In this document: positions 17,122 to 25,600 of the stretch, piece by piece
Position numbering within the stretch: position 1 is the first letter of the stretch
Layout: every line of letters starts with the position of its first letter
NCBI GenBank assembly: GCA_963805495.1
Contig: CAWDUQ010000002.1
Coordinates: 1,302,001-1,366,000, forward strand
Direction: 5' to 3'
From: DAHUXD01 sp963805495
GTDB lineage: Bacteria > Acidobacteriota > Thermoanaerobaculia > UBA5066 > Gp7-AA6
DNA: 64,000 nt
Program-made: the position numbers and the translations under genes
Notes under the pieces: model-generated
What the model was told of the DNA's origin: nothing
Databases searched by the model: none
What the model saw: only the letters and a program-made list of their open reading frames with translations

Positions 17122-18302
17122 CCACGCTCCGCCGTCTCACCGCGCTCGCCGTCCTCCTCGGCCTCGCCGTGTCGGCGGCCTTCGCGGCCGGCCCGGGCTC
17201 GCCGTATGCCCGCGCGATCGGCGAGTCGAGCGCGATGCTCGACCAGGTTCTCCAGCTCTACCCGGGCACGGCCGTGGCCGTCGCCGTCGGCAACGAGATC
17301 GTCTGGTCGACGGCCTTCGGGTTCTCCGACGTCGAGCGGCAACGCAAGGTGTCGCGCTCGACGCAGTTCCGGATCTACGAGGTCGCGATGCCGCTGACGG
17401 CGACCGTGATGGAACGGTTGTCGCAGGAAGGCCGGTTCGACATCGACGCCCCGCTCCAGAAATACCTGCCGGACCTGCCCGAGACGCGGGTGCCCGTCAC
17501 GGGGCGCGCCCTCGCCAGCCATCTCGCCGGGGTCGGCGACTTCGCGGAGGACGAAAGCGTTCCCGCTCCCTGCGCCAGCGCCCGCGAGGCAGTGCGCACC
17601 CTCTCCGGGCGCGCCTTCATCCGACCGGCAGGGCTCGGCTACGCGATGTCCCGCAAAGGCTACCTCCTTCTTTCGGCGGCGATGGAGGCGGCCACAGGAA
17701 AGCGTTTCTCCGAGCTTCTGAACGAGACCGTCGCCTGGCCCGCGGGCATGAGCTCCACGATGGCCGACGATCCGCGGCGCTTCCTGCCCGGCCGGTCGCT
17801 CTTCTACGAGCGTGGTTTCCTCGGACTTCTGCGGGCCGCGCACCCGGTCGACTCGAGCTGCCTGTGGGGCGGAGGCGGCTACCTCTCGACGACCGAGGAC
17901 CTCGTGCGCTTCGGTGCGGCGCTGCTCCGCGGCGAGATCCTCCGCGCCGACGCCATGGAGGCGATGTTCACGCCGCAGCGAACCCGCGCCGGCGTCGACA
18001 CCGGTTACGGCCTCGGCTGGTACGTCGAGAGGGACTCGCGGGGCCGCCGCTACGTCTGGCACGGCGGTCGGGGCGTCGGCGGCCGGAGCGCCATCGTCAT
18101 CGTGCCGCACGCGCGCCTGGTGACGGTCATGCTTTCGAACATCGAGGGCGAGCGACTCGACGAGCACGCCCGCCGCATCACCGCGTTCTTCCTCGAGGCC
18201 GTCGAGACCACCGGCGTCGCTCCGGACCTCGTGCGCGCCACGGGCCCCGGCAAGCCCTCGCCGCCCTTCGCGTACCGGGCGGTCCCCGCGCCCGGCGAGT
18301 GA
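17118..18302 (+). CDS. secreted serine-hydrolase-fold (class C beta-lactamase-like) protein with degenerate active site
   Basis: 394 residues with a signal peptide (ALAVLLGLAVSAAFA). The body follows the beta-lactamase/PBP-like fold: PGTAVAVAVGNEIVWSTAFGFSDVERQRKVSRSTQFRI, LSQEGRFDIDAPLQKYLPDLP, LASHLAGVGDF, GYLLLSAAMEAATGKRFSELL, GGGYLSTTEDLVRFGAALL, GYGLGWYVE and WHGGRGVGGRS. At the position where active members have SVSK, this protein has EVAM (residues 88-91), so both the nucleophile and the Lys of SxxK are gone, and the YxN motif is YAMSRKG. It probably cannot hydrolyse. Because it is the last gene of the LytTR/kinase operon, a role as a periplasmic ligand-binding co-sensor is a reasonable inference. 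ATG 17118 overlaps the kinase stop. Confidence 0.85.
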   Translation: MTTLRRLTALAVLLGLAVSAAFAAGPGSPYARAIGESSAMLDQVLQLYPGTAVAVAVGNEIVWSTAFGFSDVERQRKVSRSTQFRIYEVAMPLTATVMERLSQEGRFDIDAPLQKYLPDLPETRVPVTGRALASHLAGVGDFAEDESVPAPCASAREAVRTLSGRAFIRPAGLGYAMSRKGYLLLSAAMEAATGKRFSELLNETVAWPAGMSSTMADDPRRFLPGRSLFYERGFLGLLRAAHPVDSSCLWGGGGYLSTTEDLVRFGAALLRGEILRADAMEAMFTPQRTRAGVDTGYGLGWYVERDSRGRRYVWHGGRGVGGRSAIVIVPHARLVTVMLSNIEGERLDEHARRITAFFLEAVETTGVAPDLVRATGPGKPSPPFAYRAVPAPGE

Positions 18303-18307
18303 CCGGC

Positions 18308-18323
18308 CGGCGCCGCGGCGCCG
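18308..18323 (+). terminator. perfect GC palindrome after the sensor operon
   Basis: CGGCGCC-GC-GGCGCCG forms a 7-bp stem with almost no loop six bases after the stop of the hydrolase-like gene, followed by TGTATTCTTG. Position fits an intrinsic terminator, but the loop is too tight and the T-run is poor, so it may instead be a chance palindrome or a Rho-associated structure. Confidence 0.25.
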
Positions 18324-18339
18324 TGTATTCTTGAAATTC

Positions 18340-18792
18340 ATGGAGCGCCGCGAAGGCATGGGGCGGGGCGCACGCATCGTCGTCCGCGCCGTGACACTCC
18401 TCTTTGCCGGCTCCGTTTTTCTCGCGGGAGCCAACAAGCTCCGGAACGATCTCGTGTCCACGTTCCGAGACTCCGATCCCAGCGTCTTCCCTTCCGCATT
18501 CCCGGAGCAGGTCCGGCGCGTCGAGCAGATCGCGCCTCGCGGCGCCGGGCTCCTCCTGGTGGCCTCCACCGACGACGCGTGGCGGGCGCGGCTCTGGCAG
18601 CGCGCGCTCTACCCCCGAAATCCGGTCGTCGTCCGTTATCGGCCATTGCCCTCGGGTGAGGCGCTCGAGGAGCTTCGCCGCTCGTCGGTCTTCGTCCTGA
18701 CGCTCGGCCAGGCAGCCGCCCCCGATCTGCCGCTCTCCTCGGAGGAGCGACTCGGAGACGGAGACGTTCGTATCGGGGCCCTTCGCCATTGA
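18340..18792 (+). CDS. membrane-anchored protein of unknown function in a glycan gene cluster
   Basis: About 150 residues from ATG 18340 (a second ATG at 18358 with GAAGG just before it is equally possible). One hydrophobic segment near the N-terminus (AVTLLFAGSVFLAGANKL) suggests an anchor; the rest is soluble and Arg-rich, with AFPEQVRRVEQIAPRGAGLLLVASTDDAWRARLWQRALYPRNPVVVRYRPL, which has a mixed alpha/beta look. I do not recognise the family. Its stop overlaps the TTG start of the next gene, a GT39-like membrane protein, so the two probably work together in surface-glycan assembly. Function cannot be assigned. Confidence 0.7.
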   Translation: MERREGMGRGARIVVRAVTLLFAGSVFLAGANKLRNDLVSTFRDSDPSVFPSAFPEQVRRVEQIAPRGAGLLLVASTDDAWRARLWQRALYPRNPVVVRYRPLPSGEALEELRRSSVFVLTLGQAAAPDLPLSSEERLGDGDVRIGALRH

Positions 18793-20147
18793 TCGTCCCC
18801 GTCCCCGAGCTCCTGCTGACGATCCTCCTCGGGCTCGGATTCGCCGCTCTCGGCGCGCTCCTCCTGCGTCCGCGCGCCCCCGATGCCTTCGCATGGAACG
18901 AGTGCTTCCTCGCCGGCGCCGCCGCGTGCGCGGCGCTGCTCTTTCCGCTTTCGCTTCTGCTTCGGGGGCGGGCGCTCGTCGGCACGGCGATCGTCCTCGG
19001 CGCGGCCCTCGCCGTCGGCGCGGGAAAAAGGATCGCGCGAACCCCTCGGCCCGTCCCGCCACGAGGACCCGCGACCGCCGGGAGCCCCGCGTCGGTCCTG
19101 GCCCTGGCGGGCATCGCCTCGGTCGTCCTGGCGTTTGCCGCGCTCAGCTTTCGCTACCCTCTGTGGTGGGACGGCTTCCAGGTCTGGGCGAGCAAGGCGC
19201 AGCGCCTCTTCGTCGAGGGCGGTCTCGGCCGCTCGTGGTACGCGGGAGACGACTACGACCGGCGCCTCCTGAACTATCCCCCGCTCGTACCGCTCCTCGA
19301 AGCGCTGCTCGCGCTCCTGCGCGGAGGCTTCGACTTCGACCGGTTGAAACCGGTGTTCCTGCTCTTCCATACCTCCCTCCTCCTCTCGACCTACGCGGCC
19401 GCGCGCACGCGGCTTTCCCGGCCGCCCGCGCTCCTCGCGACTCTCCTCGTGGCCCTGATCCCGGCGCTGTCCGACCGCTCCGCGGCCGGCGGTTACGCGG
19501 ACATGCCGCAGGCGGCGCTCGTGGCGGCGACCGTCGCGGCGGCCTTCCGGGGCGACGGCGCCCGGGCCCTGCCCTGGATGATCGGGGGGCTGACGGTCGT
19601 CAAGAACGAAGGCCTCATCCTCGCCGTGATCGCGTGCCTCGCCGTCGCCGCGTCCTGGACCGACGCCGGGTGGAAGAATGGGGGAAGGCGCGCACTCGAG
19701 CACGGACGCGGCATCGCGATCGTGGCCGGATTTTTCGTCGCACGCCTCGGGTACCTCGCCTGGCTCCGAATCGAGGACCCGAACTTCCGAACGCTCGCGA
19801 CCGCGGACAGCCTCGAAGAGGCCCGGCGCCGCGTCCTCCACGTCGGGCGGCTCAGCGTCGAATCGATGCTCGACCTCTCGCGCTGGGGCTTGCTCTGGCC
19901 GGCCGTCGGCGCGGCCGTCGTCTACCTGCTCTGGCGCGGTGCCACGCGCGAACGCTGCCTCGCCGGAGCCGTCGGCCTCGCGGTCGCGGCGTACGTGGCC
20001 ATCTTTCTCGAAACGAACTGGCCTCTCGAGCTCCACGTGCGGCAGGCGCTGCCCCGCCTGCTCGCGCAGCTCGCCCCCGCCGCGGTCCTCGTCGTGATGT
20101 TCGCCGCGGGACGCGCCCGGGCAAATCCGCACTCGCCCGCGCCGTGA
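18789..20147 (+). CDS. multi-spanning membrane protein resembling GT39/PMT-type glycosyltransferases
   Basis: 452 residues, about ten to eleven hydrophobic spans. The TTG start at 18789 overlaps the previous stop. After two or three N-terminal spans is FRYPLWWDGFQVWASKAQRLFVEGG, where the acidic residue after a Trp pair sits in a loop as in lipid-phosphate-dependent sugar transferases; NYPPLVPLLEALL and AAGGYADMPQAALVAATVAAAF (the P-Q/ 'YADMP' type motif of membrane sugar transferases) follow. It probably transfers a sugar from a polyprenyl phosphate donor on the outer face of the inner membrane. Neighbours are a methyltransferase and another polytopic protein, both consistent with glycan synthesis. 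Donor and acceptor are unknown. Confidence 0.65.
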   Translation: MIVPVPELLLTILLGLGFAALGALLLRPRAPDAFAWNECFLAGAAACAALLFPLSLLLRGRALVGTAIVLGAALAVGAGKRIARTPRPVPPRGPATAGSPASVLALAGIASVVLAFAALSFRYPLWWDGFQVWASKAQRLFVEGGLGRSWYAGDDYDRRLLNYPPLVPLLEALLALLRGGFDFDRLKPVFLLFHTSLLLSTYAAARTRLSRPPALLATLLVALIPALSDRSAAGGYADMPQAALVAATVAAAFRGDGARALPWMIGGLTVVKNEGLILAVIACLAVAASWTDAGWKNGGRRALEHGRGIAIVAGFFVARLGYLAWLRIEDPNFRTLATADSLEEARRRVLHVGRLSVESMLDLSRWGLLWPAVGAAVVYLLWRGATRERCLAGAVGLAVAAYVAIFLETNWPLELHVRQALPRLLAQLAPAAVLVVMFAAGRARANPHSPAP

Positions 20148-20179
20148 CGAGCCGTGCCCCTGCTATCATCCGGCCGCTC

Positions 20180-21088
20180 ATGATTCGCGCCCTCAAGAAG
20201 CTCGTTCCTCGCTCGATCAAGGAACAGATCAAGAGAGACATCGAGAAGACGGCCGTCGGCGCCCTGCCTCCGCTGCCGGCACTCGAGCCCCTGCAACAGG
20301 AGATCCAGGCGCTCGCCGCGCGCGTGGGCGATCTCGAAGCGGCCGTCGGTCAGCAGCACACCATCCTCTGGCGCGAGATGGGAGCGGCCCCCCCGCCGCC
20401 CCGGCACATGCAGATTCGAGTGGTCGGGGGCTACGTCCCCGGATTCCTCGAGAGCGGATACTCCATCTGCGACGACCTCGACGCGGTCCTCAAGGTCGTC
20501 GGACGGGACCTGGCCTCTTTCGTTCGAATCCTCGACTACGGATGCGGCTCCGGCCGAACGACGCGGGCCCTCAAGACCCGCTTCCCGGCGGCCGAGGTCC
20601 ACGGAACCGACATCGACCCGGAAGCGATCGCCTGGCTCACCCGGAACTGCTCCCGCTTCGGCGAGTTTCGGCTGGCGCCGCACCAGCCCCCGATGCCGTA
20701 TCCGGATTCGTTCTTCGACTTCATCGTCGGCATCAGCGTGTTCACCCACCTGCCGGAGGACATGCAGTTCGCCTGGCTCGAGGAGCTCCGCCGCATCTCG
20801 AAGCCGGGAGGGCTCCTCATCCTCACGACGAGCGGCAAGAAGAACTACGCGGGCCTTCCTCCCGAGCTGCTCCGCACCGTCGAGGAGCGCGGGTTCTGCT
20901 ACGTCGACGGGGGATATGGCCAGAGCATCAGCCTTCCCGCCTTCTACCAGAATACGTTCCACACGCCCGAGTACGTGCGGAAGAACTGGTGCCGGTACTT
21001 CGAGGTCCTCGACATCCATGAGACCCGGATGCAAAACCACCAGGACACGGTGTTGCTCCGGAACTCCGGGGGCTCAGGCCGGGGCTGA
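20180..21088 (+). CDS. SAM-dependent methyltransferase (class I) with N-terminal coiled segment
   Basis: 302 residues from ATG 20180. Residues 1-75 are helical and partly coiled-coil (LEPLQQEIQALAARVGDLEAAVGQQHTILW). The Rossmann methyltransferase core follows: motif I VRILDYGCGSGRTTRAL, then AEVHGTDIDPEAIAWL (acidic residue contacting the SAM ribose), PYPDSFFDFIVGISVFTHLPEDMQFAWLEELRRISKPGGLLILTT (motifs II/III) and a C-terminal tail with HETRMQNHQDTVLL. The MISVFTHL/PGG pattern is that of Methyltransf_11/25 enzymes. Genes of this type with an N-terminal helical region are common in O-antigen and exopolysaccharide clusters, where they methylate sugars. The 3' end overlaps the convergent membrane gene by 15 bp. 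Confidence 0.82.
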   Translation: MIRALKKLVPRSIKEQIKRDIEKTAVGALPPLPALEPLQQEIQALAARVGDLEAAVGQQHTILWREMGAAPPPPRHMQIRVVGGYVPGFLESGYSICDDLDAVLKVVGRDLASFVRILDYGCGSGRTTRALKTRFPAAEVHGTDIDPEAIAWLTRNCSRFGEFRLAPHQPPMPYPDSFFDFIVGISVFTHLPEDMQFAWLEELRRISKPGGLLILTTSGKKNYAGLPPELLRTVEERGFCYVDGGYGQSISLPAFYQNTFHTPEYVRKNWCRYFEVLDIHETRMQNHQDTVLLRNSGGSGRG

Positions 21089-22513
21089 GACCGGCCGGGC
21101 GGCCGCCCGCCGCCGCGCCAGCACGCTCGCGATCCATCCGGCGTCCGCGATGAGGAGCAGGTCGATCATCGCGTGGAATACGAAGAGGTGCCGGGGCAGG
21201 TCGGCCAGAGAGTCCGCAAACGTGCACACACCGAACTCGAGCCCCACCATCACGACGAGAACGGCGACGGCCTCCCCGAACAGTCGATTCGGTCCTCCGG
21301 ACCGGCGCGTCACGAACGCCGCGAGGAGGTTCCCTCCCAGCAAGAGAACGAGGATGGCGAGCCCGCGGGCTCCGAGGTAGGACCGCAGAGTGCTCCAGGC
21401 GTCGAAGTGCCGGCTCTGCTCCAGCGCGCGGCGACCCGAAACCTGCTCGAAATTGCCGAGGCCGGGGGGCCGGATCTGGAAGGCGCGCAGCCCCGCCCGC
21501 TGCAGCCGATTCATGAGGCGCGCCGGATGCGTCAGGTAGAAGCGCAAGACCGAGCCGAATCCCACCCGGTCGAAGAACTGAGCGCGAAAATCGGGCAACC
21601 CGAGGGGCGCCCCGGGCGCGTAGGCGGCGCGGCCCGTGAATTGGACGAGCTCGGTCTCGACGCCCAAGTCTCTGAGGTCCTGCTCCGGACTCGGCGAAGT
21701 CCTGAGAAGCTCCATGAACACGCTCTGGTACAGGCCCACCTCCCGAATGTCCTTTTCCGGGATTCGGCCGTAGGACCACGCTGCGAGAGCACACAGCGCC
21801 GCACCGAGCCAGACGCTCGGCGAGCGCCACACGGGCGCTCCGGCCGGTTTTCGGAGGCGCACGGCCAGAAAGGCGAGAAGAGGCGCCTGCACGATCTCCT
21901 GCGGCTTCGAGACCACGAAGAGCGCCGAGCAGACGAAGAACGCCGGCAGGAGCCACCCGGACAGGGACCCGCGCCGGACCGCGAGGGCCGTGACACCCGC
22001 CGTGAGCAGAAGGAAGAGCAGCGACGACACCTGGGTGTAGAACGAATTGAACGGAGCGACGTACCCGACGTCCGTCCAGACGAGGACCGAAAGGATCCGG
22101 ACCAGCCATCGAGCAACCGGCGCCAGGGGCTGCGTGGCGACCGTGACCGCCGCAAGGAAAAGCAGCAGCAGCAGAGCGTGCACCGCGGCCAGGAAGCGGA
22201 TGTCGAAGACCCGGTCGCGGCCCACGGCCCGGCTCGCCGAGACCGCCGCGGAGACGAGGAGAGACTCCGACGTCGGGTAATGGCCCCGGATGATCCAGGG
22301 CTCGCCCATCGGAAACGACCTCAGCATCCAGCTCCAGTAGCGCTCGAAATACGATTCCGTCGGGTAGTGCAGGCCGGCCGGCGCCATCACGCGCACGAAG
22401 TCGCCGTTGTCCGCCAGGCCGACGATCGGCTCGACGAACAATTGCGCGACGAGCACGGCCGCCGCCATGCCCACGACGATGACGACGGCCCGGAGCGTCC
22501 TCGGATCGCCCAC
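21074..22513 (-). CDS. polytopic membrane protein of glycan cluster, function unassigned
   Basis: 479 residues with roughly ten to twelve hydrophobic spans. Near residue 33 is GLADNGDFVRVMAPAGLHYP, in which the NGDF acidic loop after the first span recalls membrane glycosyltransferases and polymerases; further on are SYFERYWSWMLRSFPMGEPWI, FYTQVSSLLFLLLTAG, and the lumen-side loop with PEQDLRDLGVETELVQFTGRAAYAPGAPLGLPDFRAQFFDRVGF. The family, seen in many bacteria beside glycosyltransferases, has no proven function that I can name. It is convergent with the methyltransferase gene and a MITE lies just upstream of its start. It might be a GT-C enzyme or a glycan flipping/polymerising protein. 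Confidence 0.65.
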   Translation of the reverse strand: MGDPRTLRAVVIVVGMAAAVLVAQLFVEPIVGLADNGDFVRVMAPAGLHYPTESYFERYWSWMLRSFPMGEPWIIRGHYPTSESLLVSAAVSASRAVGRDRVFDIRFLAAVHALLLLLFLAAVTVATQPLAPVARWLVRILSVLVWTDVGYVAPFNSFYTQVSSLLFLLLTAGVTALAVRRGSLSGWLLPAFFVCSALFVVSKPQEIVQAPLLAFLAVRLRKPAGAPVWRSPSVWLGAALCALAAWSYGRIPEKDIREVGLYQSVFMELLRTSPSPEQDLRDLGVETELVQFTGRAAYAPGAPLGLPDFRAQFFDRVGFGSVLRFYLTHPARLMNRLQRAGLRAFQIRPPGLGNFEQVSGRRALEQSRHFDAWSTLRSYLGARGLAILVLLLGGNLLAAFVTRRSGGPNRLFGEAVAVLVVMVGLEFGVCTFADSLADLPRHLFVFHAMIDLLLIADAGWIASVLARRRAAARPVSAPA

Positions 22514-22559
22514 GCCGGGAGCTTAGCCCAAAGGGAGACTCCACTCCGGCGGGCGACGC

Positions 22560-22690
22560 CTAGTGCTCTGTCACCAAAGTTTCGAAAACGCCATCGTGTG
22601 CAGGGGCGGCCCTTGCGGCCGCCCGCGGGCGGGGACAAGCCCCGCCCCTACGACCGTCTGCCGTATGGCGACTTCCGCTACGGAACACTA
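22560..22690. mobile_element. MITE-like element with CTAG-bounded inverted termini and two GC hairpins
   Basis: About 130 bp between two minus-strand genes. Left end CTAGTGCTCTGT (22562-22573) and right end, read inward, CTAGTGTTCCGT (22690-22679) match at 10 of 12 positions. Inside are two strong hairpins: GGCGGCC-CTTGC-GGCCGCC and GGGCGGGG-ACAAG-CCCCGCCC. A second copy in inverse orientation is at 60047-60180. No transposase is present. CTAG-flanked short termini are typical of IS630/Tc1-family insertions at TA; that relationship is inferred. The stop codon (TAG) of the glycosyltransferase downstream lies in the right-hand CTAG. Confidence 0.65.
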
Positions 22691-25600
22691 GCTCGTGCCG
22701 ACCTTCGACGAGACCGCTGCGACGCCCTCGCGCGGGACGTGCTTCTTCCACTCGACGCCGAACTTCTTCTCGAAGTAGGCCTGGTTCTTCTTCCAGAGGG
22801 CTTCGTAAGTTCCCGGCGAGAGCTTGCGGAAGGCGCCCTGGCCGACGTGATGCACGTAGGCGTCTTCGGCGCAGGCGACGCGATAGCCCTTCGCGCGCAT
22901 GCGCACGGCGAAGTCGTCGTCCTCGAACATTCCGATGCCGTAGGCCTCGTCGAGCGGCCCGACGTCGTCGAGGACGGCCCGGCGGGCGGCGACGCAGTAC
23001 ATCGCGGCGACGCCGATGTCGAAGACGCGGCCCCGGTGCTCGTCGGCGCGGCGGGCGGCAAAGTCCGGGAGGCCCGCGATCTCGGCGTAATCCGGCTCGA
23101 CGCGGGCCTCGTTGCCGCAGAAATTGGTCGTCGGACAGAGCAGGCCGATCGACGGGTCGCGCTCGAGGTGGCGCGCGAGGCGGCCCATGAGACCCGGAGG
23201 CACGACCGTGTCGTTGTTGAGCAGGACCACGACTTCGCCGCGCGAGGCGGCGATGCCCTGGTTGTTGGCCGCGGCGAATCCGCGGTTTTCGGGATTGAAG
23301 ATCGTCCGGATCCGCGGATCGCGGGCGGCGGCTTCGCGGAGGTAATCCGGGGTGCCGTCGCTCGAGGCGTTGTCGACGACCAGGATCTCGAGACGCGGCC
23401 AGGTTTCCCGCGAAAGCGACTCGAGGCAGTCCTTCGTCAGGTCGAGGCCTCCGTAGGTGACGACGACGACCGAGACGAGCGGGTGCGCCTCGCCCAGGCC
23501 CGCGTCGATCGCCTCGTACCGGTGCGCCCAGTCGTTCTCCTCGGCGACCCGGCGGCGCGTCGCGCGGCGGGGATCGTCCTTCGGCTCGGCGAGCGCCCGT
23601 GACAGCTGGGCAAGGAATTCTTCGTGCCCGCGCGCCAGGTAAGAAATCTCCTCGTAGGGCAGCAACTCCGTCAGCGCAGGAGCCACGACGGGCTTGCCGC
23701 CGTAGAGGTACTCGTAGAACTTGACGGGATTCGTGGCCTCGGTGATGTCGTTGACGAGGAACGGGATCACGCAGACATCGAAGTCCCACAGGAGCCGCGG
23801 CATCTCCTCGTAGGGCCGCTGCCCGAGAAGACGGACGTTCTCCCGGCCCGAGATCGGCGACAGGTCGACGTCGAAGTGCCCGCCCGCGAGAACGATCGTG
23901 GCCTCCGGGTGCGCGTCGGCGATCTTCGTCAGGAGCGGCACGTCCACCCAGGAGGCCAGCGCTCCGTAGTAACCGATGATCGGCCGTCGGGCGGCCTCGA
24001 GGAGATCGTTGGGCCCGTAGAGCCGCCGGTAGTGCTCGGCGTCGATGCCGTTCTTGGCGAGTGTGAGCCGCGGGGCGGCGCTCTTCCATTTGTCGTAGAG
24101 GCGGTCGGCGGAGACGACCGTGACGTCCGCCCGGCGGACGAGGCTGTCCTCGAGCGACAGGACGTTCTCGCCGAAGCCGGGAAAGTTCGTCCACTCGTCC
24201 ATGCAGTCGTAGACGACGCGCCAGCCGAGCCGCTCGCGCAGACGTTCGGCCAGCGGAGCCCAGAAAGGGATCTGGACGACTCCCGCGGTATCGCCCATCG
24301 CGAGGTCACGCGCCAGCGTTTCGAATGCGGTCGCGAGAGTGTCGAGATCCTCTTCCTCGAGGCGGCCGCTGTAGATCCCGAGGGAGCGGCGCGACCGTAT
24401 GCGGAGCTCCCCCACGTTCTCGGCCTTGCGCTTCAAGTCCCAGGCCGGACCGCCCGGGGAGAGAAACGTCGTCGTCGAGAGGTAGAGGACCCGGTGGCCG
24501 TGGCGGCCGAACTGCGTGGCGAGCTGCTGGGGGCGCTGGAAACGGAAGTCCCAGTCGATGATCGAGAAGACGACGACGTCGTAGCGACCCGACGGAGTCG
24601 TCGGAACCGCGTCCTGCCGGGGGAGCGCGTCGGGCGGGAGCGTGACCAGCGTTTCGGGTTGGGCGACCGGGGCGAGCGTGCGGCGCAGGTACTGCGCCAG
24701 CGGCCGCGGGATCGTCCGGCGCCCGATCTCGAAGAGCGGTGTGCCGGGTGCGGTCGCCCGTCCCAACGCGCGGCGGGCCGCGCCGGGCGCTCCCCGCAGA
24801 CGCGAGGCCGCGCGCCGAAGCTGTCCCAGGCGCGAGCGCTCCCAACGCGCGAGCTCCTCGAGCGCGGCGGCCAGGTGCGCGCCGCGGGCCTCCGAGGTCG
24901 CCTCGGTGCGGGCCAGATCCCCTTCGAGAACCTTGATGCCCTCGCGAAGCTGCCGCACCTGCTCTTCCCGATTGGCGATCTCGCCCTGCAGACCGGCGAT
25001 CTCGCCTCGCAGGAACCGGATGCCCTCGTCCCTTTCCCGCACGACCCCGTTCAGGCGGCGGATCTCCTTCACGCGGCGCGCGACGGCGTCACTACCCTTC
25101 AGCGCGGCGGACTCAGGGCGAGCGGCGGACGGCGCGGCCGGCGGGAGTTCCACCAGGCGCGCGCGAAGCGTCTCGAACCGCCGGGCCCACGTGTTCTCGC
25201 GCGCGATCTTCCGGCGCCGGTCCGCCGTCTCCCCGGCCACGACACTCTCGCGGACCGACCGCTCCAGGGCCGCGACGAACTCCGCCGGGCTCTCGTACAG
25301 CTCCATGACGTCGGCAAACGGCTCGAGCTCGGGCAGGCGCCGCGCGACGACGGGCTTTCCCGTCGCGAAGTATTCGAAGATCTTGACCGGGTTCGTCGCC
25401 TCGGTCAGCGGCGTCCGCCGGAACGGGATCGTGCAGACGTCGAAGCCCGCCACATACCCCGGCAGGTCCGCATAGGGCACTTCCCCGAGAAGGTGGACGT
25501 TCGGCCGGCCACTCAGGTCGCCGAGGTCCGCCCCGCGCGTGTCCCCGATGAGCGCGAACGACCAGTCGGGATGCCGCGTGGCGGCCTGGCGCACGGCATC

